A DNA stretch of 42,244 bases from an uncultured Bacteroidales bacterium (GTDB lineage: Bacteria; Bacteroidota; Bacteroidia; Bacteroidales; Paludibacteraceae): the NCBI GenBank assembly GCA_902799185.1, contig CADBZO010000016.1, positions 1-42,244 of the forward strand. Direction: 5' to 3'. Positions 22,114 through 29,361 of this stretch are shown here, piece after piece (within the stretch, counting starts at the first letter, position 1; each line of letters starts with the position of its first letter). A model generated the notes under the pieces. That model made no database searches. It was given only the letters and a program-made list of their open reading frames with translations, and was not told where the DNA came from. Position numbers and translations under genes: made by a program.

Positions 22114-23986
22114 GGCGTGAAACGGAGGTTAGTATTTCATATGTGATAGTACCGAGTTTGTCGGCGAGTTCCTCTAACGGCATATGTTCGCCGAACACCT
22201 CCACGGGGTCTCCGGGCCGTGCGTCGGTGCCGGTGACATCGACCATTGCCTGGTCCATGCACACGTTGCCCACGACAGGACACCGTTTGCCGCGGATATA
22301 GACTTCGCCGCCGTAGTTGGAGAAACGCCTGTCGAAGCCGTCGGCGTAGCCGATAGGGATGACAGCTATCACGCGGTCCTCGTCCAGCTTCGTATGACGC
22401 CCATAACCGATGGTCTCACCGGCTTTGACGGTCTTGACGGAGAGGATAGTGGTCTCCAGCGTACAGACATTACGCAGTTTCGCTCCGTTGAACGAGAAGC
22501 CGTATAGTCCTATACCCAGCCGGCACATGTCAAACTGGTAGTCCGTGAACCGCTCTATACCGGCGGAGTTGAGGATGTGCTTGAGCACCTCTCCCCGACC
22601 CTCTCCCAAGGAGAGGGAGGCTTTCAGTTTCTCGGCGCAGCGGTCGAAATACTTTATTTGCTGAAGGGTGAACTCGTCAAACTGCGGTTCGTCGCTGCCT
22701 GCGAGGTGAGAGAAGACGGAGCGCACCGAGACGGCTTTCTGGTGGTTCAGACGGTCGATGAGCCACGGCAGGTCTTCCTCATAGAAGCCCAGCCGGTGCA
22801 TGCCGGAGTCAATCTTTATATGAATAGGATAGTACTCCAGCCCCTTCGCCTCCGCTGCCGCAATGACGGTCTTGAGCGATTGGCGGGAATAGACATTTGG
22901 CTCCAGGTTGTTCTCTAAGATCAGGTCCATTGCCGCCACCTCGGGGTCCATAATGATAATCGGCAGTGTGATGCCCGCCTTGCGCAGTTCCACCCCCTCG
23001 TCCGCTACCGCTACCGCGAGGTAATCAACCAAACCGCTCTTTTGCAAGGCTTTGCTCACCTCCACGCTTCCTGCGCCGTAGGCAAAGGCTTTAACCATAC
23101 AGGTCAGCTTGGTCTCCGGTTTGAGCAGCGAGCGGAAGTAACGCACATTGTCCACCAGAGCACTCAGGTTCACTTTGAGTACCGTCTCGTGGGTCTGATG
23201 CAGAATCCGTTCGGTGATGGTCTCCTCGTCATAGCCCAGCGCCCGCATCACCGCCGCACACGTCCGTACGTTCTGGTGGGTCGGGTCTTCGATGACCTGC
23301 TCGGAGTGTACGAAGAGTTTCATCTTCTCTTCACGTTTCTGCTCCAGCGAGGCGAAGTTCTCGTCGTGCTCGTGTCCGATATAGGTAATGACGCCTATCG
23401 TAGGTTGGATGATCCGCTCCAGTTTCTCCATCTCACCAGGCTGCGAGATACCCGCCTCGAAGATAGCCAATAAACCTCTCCCCGTCCCTCTCTCCGAGAG
23501 AGGGTGTTCCTCCTCTTTTGGGGAGGTTAGGTATGGTTCCAGCCCCCAAACGCTCAGCGGCACACCAATCTGGGAGTTATAGGACTTAGGAGAACGGACC
23601 ACCGTGTAATCGTCTTTCAGCAACTGATACAGCCATTCCTTGACCACGGTCTTGCCGTTGGAACCGGTGATGCCGATGACCGTGCCGTGGAACTGCGAGC
23701 GCACATATGCCGCCAATGCCTGCAGCGCCGCTACGGCATCGCCCGTGACAAAAGCCCGCACGCCTTTCTCACGCAACTCGGGGATATATTTTGCTCCGTC
23801 GTTCTTCTCTGTCCTAATGGCAAAGAAAAGTGTCTCAGCGGCCTTCGTACAACGTACGTCGTCCTTCTGTACTTGAAGTTCCCTGCTATCCGTCAGCAGA
23901 TGACGGATCTCCAGTTCGTCCTCGCCCTCGACCGTTGCGAGGGCCCCTATAGCTTGTCTTATTTCCGATAGTTTCATATGCTCCAA
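22085..23986 (-). CDS. alr: MurF-Alr fusion with the MurF C-terminal part missing
   Basis: 633 residues. In Bacteroidota the fused protein is about 820 residues: a MurF-like ligase (about 430) plus an alanine racemase (about 370). Here the Alr half is complete: PLP lysine K299 in MVKAFAYGAG, substrate side IDSGMHRLGF, and the catalytic-tyrosine region TIGYGRHTKL. The MurF half has its P-loop GITGSNGKT (105-113) and NSQIGVPLS, but after ALGYDEETITERIL (249-262) the frame passes straight to THETVLKVNLSALVDN, the first Alr strand. About 190 residues, the C-terminal ligation domain, are absent. Inserts: element A (39-48) and two palindromes (about 154-171 and 460-470). D-Ala synthesis should work; ligation is doubtful. 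An alternative start is the ATG at 23977. Confidence 0.88.
   Translation of the reverse strand: MEHMKLSEIRQAIGALATVEGEDELEIRHLLTDSRELQVQKDDVRCTKAAETLFFAIRTEKNDGAKYIPELREKGVRAFVTGDAVAALQALAAYVRSQFHGTVIGITGSNGKTVVKEWLYQLLKDDYTVVRSPKSYNSQIGVPLSVWGLEPYLTSPKEEEHPLSERGTGRGLLAIFEAGISQPGEMEKLERIIQPTIGVITYIGHEHDENFASLEQKREEKMKLFVHSEQVIEDPTHQNVRTCAAVMRALGYDEETITERILHQTHETVLKVNLSALVDNVRYFRSLLKPETKLTCMVKAFAYGAGSVEVSKALQKSGLVDYLAVAVADEGVELRKAGITLPIIIMDPEVAAMDLILENNLEPNVYSRQSLKTVIAAAEAKGLEYYPIHIKIDSGMHRLGFYEEDLPWLIDRLNHQKAVSVRSVFSHLAGSDEPQFDEFTLQQIKYFDRCAEKLKASLSLGEGRGEVLKHILNSAGIERFTDYQFDMCRLGIGLYGFSFNGAKLRNVCTLETTILSVKTVKAGETIGYGRHTKLDEDRVIAVIPIGYADGFDRRFSNYGGEVYIRGKRCPVVGNVCMDQAMVDVTGTDARPGDPVEVFGEHMPLEELADKLGTITYEILTSVSRRVQRLYFYE
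22588..22621 (-). repeat. Short CTCCC/GGGAG element in the Alr half
   Basis: Read as KASLSLGEGRGEV, in frame. Confidence 0.65.
23474..23530 (-). repeat. CTCTCC/GGAGAG element in the MurF half
   Basis: Two palindromic segments, read as SPKEEEHPLSERGTGRGL, in frame, in a surface position between PYLT and LAIFEAGIS. Confidence 0.65.
23843..23872 (-). repeat. Element A, 30 nt, inside murF-alr
   Basis: Read as VQKDDVRCTK in the same frame as the murG, argS and GT2 copies. The most diverged copy. Confidence 0.8.
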
Positions 23987-23999
23987 ACCTTTGCGAGTG

Positions 24000-24031
24000 C
24001 AAAGGTACTACTTTTTTCGCATATATGCAAA
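24000..24031 (-). promoter_or_regulatory. Promoter of the murF-alr gene
   Basis: Minus strand: TTTG (24031-24028), 20 nt, TACCTTTG (24007-24000). The expected transcription start is about 8 nt before the ATG at 23986 and 17 nt before the ATG at 23977. Confidence 0.8.
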
Positions 24032-24067
24032 AAAAATTGTCCTTATAGGACGATTTTGCCTCATAAA

Positions 24068-24099
24068 TTTGTGTATATCAAAAAAAAGCAGTAATTTTG
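24068..24099 (+). promoter_or_regulatory. Promoter of the lipoprotein gene
   Basis: TTTG (24068-24071), 20 nt, TAATTTTG (24092-24099), an exact match. Confidence 0.8.
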
Positions 24100-24121
24100 C
24101 ACGGTTTTTATATATGTTACT

Positions 24122-24601
24122 ATGAAGAAGAGAATGATTTGGTTCGCCTTCGCGGCGCTGATGTCGCTGATTATGACGGGATGCAAGAGCGATGAACCCG
24201 GCAAAAAGATGAGAACCGAGACGCTGGACCTGACGGTCATCCAAAAAGACTGGCAGTTCGACAGCGAGCTGATGCAGTTCTATTACCATTTCGACGTACC
24301 GGAGATTACCGGAAACGTCTATAACTACGGTACTTGGACCATCTGCCGCGAATATAATAAAGGCTATAAGGACGCCTATCAGGTAGCGCTGCCGATGAGC
24401 TATTTCGGTCATGACACGCTGTCGGACGGCACGATAGTCTATTACACCCAGCACATAGACTACCGGTTGGGCGTAGGTTATGTAGAGGTGCAAGTGACCA
24501 ACAGCGATTCCCCCTACCCCGTCGATCCCGCTACCGGCAAGCCCGTACCCGGCGACTTCACTCCCGAAGACATGGATTTCCGGTTGCAGCTTGTTTATTA
24601 A
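24122..24601 (+). CDS. Hypothetical lipoprotein
   Basis: 159 residues. A lipoprotein signal peptide (MKKRMIWFAFAALMSLIMTGC) ends in the lipobox MTGC, so C21 is lipidated, and the following KSDEPG favours export to the outer membrane. The mature part is strand-rich with several aromatic residues (QFYYHFDVPEI, YNYGTWTICREY, HIDYRLGVGYVEVQV). I do not recognise a family. It has its own promoter. The DAHP synthase frame opens at its stop, with a short G/C-palindrome in between, so the two are probably cotranscribed. Confidence 0.75.
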   Translation: MKKRMIWFAFAALMSLIMTGCKSDEPGKKMRTETLDLTVIQKDWQFDSELMQFYYHFDVPEITGNVYNYGTWTICREYNKGYKDAYQVALPMSYFGHDTLSDGTIVYYTQHIDYRLGVGYVEVQVTNSDSPYPVDPATGKPVPGDFTPEDMDFRLQLVY

Positions 24602-24634
24602 CCCCCCCGCCCCCCTCTTAGAGGGGGAGAGTTC
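24602..24634 (+). repeat. CCCCCCTC/GAGGGGG element at the DAHP synthase start
   Basis: ACCCCCCCGCCCCCCTCTTA followed by GAGGGGGAGAG. It occupies the place where a normal start codon and ribosome binding site would be expected. Confidence 0.7.
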
Positions 24635-24653
24635 TATTAGAAACGAACCTATA

Positions 24654-25703
24654 TTGAGAGTTAAACCGATATATGTGTTAGGTCCGTGTGCGGCGGAGAG
24701 CCGTACACAGGTGTTGGAGTGCGCGGAAGAGCTATCGCGCATCCATGCGCAACGGCCGTTTATTTTTCGCGCGGGCGTGTGGAAGCCGCGCACGAGTCCG
24801 CACACGTTCCAAGGTGTAGGAGAAGAGGCGCTGGAGTGGCTCAGAGAGGTGAAAGAGCGGTTCGGTATGGAGGTGGCTACCGAGGTAGCTACGCCGGAGC
24901 ACGTAGAGGCGGCACTGCGAGCCGGCATCGACTATCTGTGGATAGGCGCAAGGTCGTCTGCCACACCGATTGTTGTACAATCGTTGGCAGACTCCATTGG
25001 TGATTTGAGATTTGAGATTTCCAATCTAAAGGGTATCTTCATCAAGAACCCGGTGAATGAAGATGCGGCGTTATGGCTCGGCAACATCGAGCGTCTGGAG
25101 AAGACGGGCGTACCGGTGATGGCAGTGCACCGCGGTTGCGGTCACAAACCCTGCTGGGCAATGGCGCACAAGCTACGTTTGGCACGGCCGGACATACCCA
25201 TGCTGCTCGACCCCAGTCACATGAGCGGCGACGCAGCCTTAGTACCGGCACTGATGCAGAAGATTGACGAGTTAGGTCTCGATGGCGCAATGGTGGAAGT
25301 ACACTGCCACCCGGAGCAAGCACTCTCCGACGCCAAGCAGCAGATAAGTCCGACGATCCTCCTGTCAGAGTGTTGGCCGTTTACGTGTTTGAGTACTGAA
25401 AAGGCCGGAAAAGAGGAGCTGCAGGATGCAGTAGAGTTGCAGTGGCTTCGGGCGGAGATGGACGAGATAGACGAGCGGCTATGGGAGACGATTGCGCAGC
25501 GGATGGAGGTAAGCCGGCGCATCGGCGCGTGGAAGAAACTCCACGGCGTAGCCCCTCTCCAGCCGCAACGGTACAAAGAGATTGTGGAGAAGATTAAAAC
25601 ACCCCCCACCTCCCTCCCAGAGGGGGAGAAAGGGCTGCGGACGGAGTTCAAGCTGGCGCTGTGGGAACTGATACACGAAGAGAGTCTGAGACAGCAGAGT
25701 TAA
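24654..25703 (+). CDS. Fused DAHP synthase and chorismate mutase
   Basis: 349 residues from the TTG at 24654; the frame is open back to a TTG at 24591 but that part is repeat-derived. The first 245 residues are a DAHP synthase: VLGPCAAES, FRAGVWKPRTSP, EVATPEHVEAAL, FIKNPVNEDAALW, AVHRGC, LLDPSHMSGD and EVHCHPEQALSDAKQQ. The last about 90 residues are an AroQ-type chorismate mutase (EMDEIDERLWETIAQRMEV, LIHEESLRQQ). The protein couples the first step of the shikimate pathway to the branch towards Phe and Tyr. Inserts: GATTTGA heptamers (about 116-126, just before the KNPV active-site strand) and a palindrome (about 316-327). No ATG start is visible. Confidence 0.88.
   Translation: MRVKPIYVLGPCAAESRTQVLECAEELSRIHAQRPFIFRAGVWKPRTSPHTFQGVGEEALEWLREVKERFGMEVATEVATPEHVEAALRAGIDYLWIGARSSATPIVVQSLADSIGDLRFEISNLKGIFIKNPVNEDAALWLGNIERLEKTGVPVMAVHRGCGHKPCWAMAHKLRLARPDIPMLLDPSHMSGDAALVPALMQKIDELGLDGAMVEVHCHPEQALSDAKQQISPTILLSECWPFTCLSTEKAGKEELQDAVELQWLRAEMDEIDERLWETIAQRMEVSRRIGAWKKLHGVAPLQPQRYKEIVEKIKTPPTSLPEGEKGLRTEFKLALWELIHEESLRQQS
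25001..25030 (+). repeat. In-frame GATTTGA heptamers in the DAHP synthase gene
   Basis: About three units, read as DLRFEISNLKG before IFIKNPVNE. Confidence 0.7.
25600..25634 (+). repeat. Short CCTCCCTC/GAGGGGGAG element in the chorismate mutase domain
   Basis: Read as PPTSLPEGEKGL, in frame, in the loop between two helices of the mutase. Confidence 0.65.
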
Positions 25704-25722
25704 TAAGTTGACAGTTGACAGT
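25704..25722. repeat. GTTGACA heptamers before the DUF5686 gene
   Basis: Two contiguous units plus diverged ones. The TTG at 25715 that could open the next frame is part of the repeat. Confidence 0.55.
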
Positions 25723-25741
25723 AAATAGTTTAAGATTTGAA

Positions 25742-28510
25742 ATGAGACATATAAGGTACATATTTATTTTATTGCTGTGCATCGCCGGGATGGCGAGTGC
25801 GCAGGAGAACCCGCAACGGACGAGTATCTCGGGCGTGGTGGTGGACGGCGACACGGGTGAGACCCTGCCGTTCGTACAGATCTACTTCCTCAAATCAACG
25901 ACGAACAAAGGAATGGTACCGTCGGAGATAGGTACAACAACCAACCTGGACGGTTATTTCACGCTGAGCAACACCGAGGGGTACAACACGCTCAATTTCC
26001 AGATGTTAGGCTACAAGACGGAGATGCTGACGCTGCGCAAGGGGCAGAACCGCAAGGACGTGAAGATCAAGATGACGCCCGACGTATATGGATTGCAGGA
26101 TATCGTGGTGACGCCCAAGAACCGCAAGCGTGACTACAAGCGCAAAGGCAACCCGGCGGTAGAGCTGATCAAGAACGTGATTGCCAACAAGGAGAACCAC
26201 TCCGTCCGTACCGCCGACCAGTACACGGCGCAGACCTACTCGCGTATGTCGTTTGCGCTGGATAATATCAAGGTGAACTGGAACAAACCGTTCTGGAAGA
26301 ATTTCCTGTTCGTCCAGAAATACATTGACTCGACGGGTGTCTATCCGTCCGTGACGATCAGTCTGCGCGAGCATATCAGCGAGGAGTATTTCCAGCGCAA
26401 GCCGCACCGCGAGAAGAAGATCCTCCAGAAGAAACGTATCTTCGGTGTGGAGGACCTGGTGTCTTCCGGTTCGTTCCAGGAGAACGTGAACGCGATCTTC
26501 AAGGACGTGGACATCAACGACAACAGCATGAACCTGCTGTTCAACCGTTTCGTTTCTCCGCTGAGTTCGACGCTCGCCGTGACATTCTACCAGTACTATA
26601 TCATGGACACGATCATGGTGGACGGCTATCCGTGTATCGACCTGGCGTTCGTGCCGGTCAACTCGGAGAGCTACGGCTTCACGGGTCACCTCTATATCGT
26701 CAATGACAGCACGTACCGGCTCAAGAAATACGCCATCAACGTACCGCCGGATATCAACCTCAATTTCGTGAGCAACTACTCGGTGGAGCACAGCTACAAG
26801 CAGTTGGAGAACGGTCTGTGGGCACCGGACAGGACGAGCACGTACGCCAAGTTCTATGTCTTCAACAACAAACGCGGTATCTTAGCCCGTCAGACGAAGA
26901 TCTACACCGGCTGGGACTTGGAGACGCCTATCCCTAAGGAGACGTTTTCCAGCTTCACCGCCAACGAGGTGGAGAGCAACGACTCCACGGCGCAGCGCCT
27001 GGGTGCCGCGGCGTGGGACACACTTCGTCCCGAACCTCTGACGCGGTACGAGAACTCGGTATATGAGTTGGTACAGGAGGTGACGGCACAGCCTAAGTTA
27101 GCGAGCATGATTGCCGCAGTGAACGCCCTGACGACCGAGTTCGTTGCCACCACGCCCGCGAAGGATCTGGACCTGAGCAAGTTCGACATCGGTCCTATCT
27201 ACCAGTTTGTGAGCTGGAACATGTTAGAGGGTGTGCGTGTGCGTGTGGGCGGTGTGTCCACGGCCCGGTTGCATGACCAGTTCTTCTTCCGCGGGTACGT
27301 AGCCTTTGGCACGAAAGACCTCCGTCCGAAATACAACGGCACGCTGATCTATACGTTCGATAAGCACAAGAACCAACCCTACGACGGTTTGAGGCACCAT
27401 CTCCAGCTCTCCGCCCAGTACGACGTGGAGGAGCCGGGCCAGCTGACGGACGTCATCCGCAGAGACCACATCCTGATGTCCATCCCGACGAGCACGCCTA
27501 CCCTGGGATTCGACCAGTACGTCTTCCACGCGAACGTGGAATACATGAAGGAGTGGCGTAACAAGTTCTCCATCAAGACGAGTTTCGATTTCAGCAACAA
27601 CGAGGCAGCCGGCGCGCTGCGCTACGACCGTGTTGACTGGACACCGAATATCTCCGCGACGGACACCACATGGACGAAGACCACCACGCCCATCGGTTCG
27701 TACCGCGACTACGAAGGGAAGATCGAGTTCCGTTACTCTCCGGGCAGCCGTGTGTATATCGACCGCATGGGTATCGAGAGTCCTTTCGCGCTGGAGAAAG
27801 ATGCGCCGACCATCAAACTGATACACAGCATCGGCTTTCTGGACGACCGTCACAACGGCGGCAACGGTTTTTTCTATAACCGTACGGAAGCCATGTTCGA
27901 CAAACGGTTCTGGTTCTCCGCGTTCGGCCACCTGGATCTGCGCGTACAGACCGGTATGATCTGGCAGAAAGTGCCGTTCACCAAACTCTACCTGCCGCAG
28001 ACGAGTACGTCTATCTTCCTCGCCCAGCGGAGTTTCAACCTGATGAAGCCGATGGAGTTTCTGATGGACGAGTACGTATCGCTGTTCGCTACGTACTATT
28101 TCAAGGGCTGGATATTGAACCGCATCCCGGGCATCAACAAACTCAAACTCCGCGGCGTAGTCTCCGTAGCGGCCATCTACGGCGGTCTGACGAAGAAGAA
28201 CAACCCGTTCATCGAGACGGGCAACGGTCTGTACGAATTCCCGCAGAGCGCTACGTTTGACGACAAAGGCTACTGGGTAGCGGGCCGTACGTCCTCGCCT
28301 ATCGGCAAACTGCCGTACATAGAGATCACCGCGGGATTCGAGAACATCCTCAAGTTCATCCGTATCGACTACGTCCGCCGTATCACCTATAATGACTACG
28401 AGCTGCCGTTCATGGTACCGAACGCACAGGGCGAGATGATCCCTGCCCGCAGACGCATCCCCGCGTGGGGCCGCAACGGCGTGAAGATCACTTTCCGTCT
28501 GGCATTATAA
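25742..28510 (+). CDS. DUF5686 outer-membrane protein with carboxypeptidase-like domain
   Basis: 922 residues from the ATG at 25742 (MRHIRYIFILLLCIAGMASA), a clear signal peptide. Residues 28-115 form a carboxypeptidase-D regulatory-like beta-sandwich (ISGVVVDGDTGETLPFVQIYF ... NLDGYFTLSN). The rest has the DUF5686 look: long amphipathic strands and many aromatic residues, presumably a beta-barrel in the outer membrane. Function is unknown; the pairing with the next gene, also a barrel, suggests envelope assembly or transport (inference). No repeat inserts occur in this gene, in contrast to 16-25.7 kb. Confidence 0.85.
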   Translation: MRHIRYIFILLLCIAGMASAQENPQRTSISGVVVDGDTGETLPFVQIYFLKSTTNKGMVPSEIGTTTNLDGYFTLSNTEGYNTLNFQMLGYKTEMLTLRKGQNRKDVKIKMTPDVYGLQDIVVTPKNRKRDYKRKGNPAVELIKNVIANKENHSVRTADQYTAQTYSRMSFALDNIKVNWNKPFWKNFLFVQKYIDSTGVYPSVTISLREHISEEYFQRKPHREKKILQKKRIFGVEDLVSSGSFQENVNAIFKDVDINDNSMNLLFNRFVSPLSSTLAVTFYQYYIMDTIMVDGYPCIDLAFVPVNSESYGFTGHLYIVNDSTYRLKKYAINVPPDINLNFVSNYSVEHSYKQLENGLWAPDRTSTYAKFYVFNNKRGILARQTKIYTGWDLETPIPKETFSSFTANEVESNDSTAQRLGAAAWDTLRPEPLTRYENSVYELVQEVTAQPKLASMIAAVNALTTEFVATTPAKDLDLSKFDIGPIYQFVSWNMLEGVRVRVGGVSTARLHDQFFFRGYVAFGTKDLRPKYNGTLIYTFDKHKNQPYDGLRHHLQLSAQYDVEEPGQLTDVIRRDHILMSIPTSTPTLGFDQYVFHANVEYMKEWRNKFSIKTSFDFSNNEAAGALRYDRVDWTPNISATDTTWTKTTTPIGSYRDYEGKIEFRYSPGSRVYIDRMGIESPFALEKDAPTIKLIHSIGFLDDRHNGGNGFFYNRTEAMFDKRFWFSAFGHLDLRVQTGMIWQKVPFTKLYLPQTSTSIFLAQRSFNLMKPMEFLMDEYVSLFATYYFKGWILNRIPGINKLKLRGVVSVAAIYGGLTKKNNPFIETGNGLYEFPQSATFDDKGYWVAGRTSSPIGKLPYIEITAGFENILKFIRIDYVRRITYNDYELPFMVPNAQGEMIPARRRIPAWGRNGVKITFRLAL

Positions 28511-28518
28511 ACCCTTAA

Positions 28519-29361
28519 ATGAAAAACCTACCTCATATGAACACCAAACAGATTATTCTTTGCGCAGTGCTGGCACTCTCGACAGGGCTGCACGCGCAGA
28601 CGCAACAAGAGAAGATAAAAGCACAAATCCAGGAGGCGCAGGAGAAAGTGATCCAATGGGACACGGAGACGCTGCTGGATTCGCTGGACCAGGAGAAACT
28701 GCCCAAGATTGTCTCCGGCGGCGTGCTTGCCGGCGCGAACCTCAGTAACTTCATCATCACGCGCGACCACCACACCATGAGTTCGTACATGCACGTAGGC
28801 GGCGAGTTAGGCGGTTTTCTGGATTTCAGCCTCAGCAAGCATTTCGCTATCCAGCCGCAGGTGCTCTTCACCGCGCAGCAGAACAAGTTTGCTATGAAGG
28901 AAGGCGAGGACGTATTCAAACTCAACGGCCTCTGGTCGTTCGGCATGGATATACCTATCTATTTCCTCGGCCGGTTCGGCAACCTCAAGCAGGGCTACCT
29001 GCAGTTCGGCGGCGGTATCTTCACCCATTTCACGTTCGCCTCCAACACCGGCAAATACAAGAATGTGGACAATCCCTCCACGCCGGCACAGGCACCGGCC
29101 CGAATCACCGCAGCCGAGAGCACGGAGAGCACCGAATACACCTACGACTACAGCCGTCTCTACAGCCTGCATAACAACCATTTCGGCGTATGTGCCACCA
29201 TCGGCTACGAGTTCAAGTTCGGCATGCAGATCAACGTACAATACAAAGTCAGCCTGTCCGATATAGCAGGCTTCTACAGCGAGATGAAGGGTCAGAAAGT
29301 GGCTGACGCACTGATCTATCCGCAGTGCATCAGCCTGGTCTTAGGTTACCGCTGGAAATAA
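28519..29361 (+). CDS. PorT-like outer-membrane beta-barrel protein
   Basis: 280 residues. Signal peptide at the second ATG (28537, MNTKQIILCAVLALSTGLHA); the first ATG at 28519 only adds MKNLPH. After an acidic helical stretch (30-60) come alternating strands typical of a small barrel: GGVLAGANLSNFII, GGELGGFLDFSLSKHFAIQPQVLFTAQ, HFGVCATIGYEFKFGMQINVQYKV and a C-terminal LVLGYRWK ending close to an aromatic residue. PorT itself is part of T9SS; this paralogue may simply be an outer-membrane barrel. It lies 8 bases after the DUF5686 gene and its 3' end overlaps the opposite gene by 16 bases. Confidence 0.78.
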   Translation: MKNLPHMNTKQIILCAVLALSTGLHAQTQQEKIKAQIQEAQEKVIQWDTETLLDSLDQEKLPKIVSGGVLAGANLSNFIITRDHHTMSSYMHVGGELGGFLDFSLSKHFAIQPQVLFTAQQNKFAMKEGEDVFKLNGLWSFGMDIPIYFLGRFGNLKQGYLQFGGGIFTHFTFASNTGKYKNVDNPSTPAQAPARITAAESTESTEYTYDYSRLYSLHNNHFGVCATIGYEFKFGMQINVQYKVSLSDIAGFYSEMKGQKVADALIYPQCISLVLGYRWK

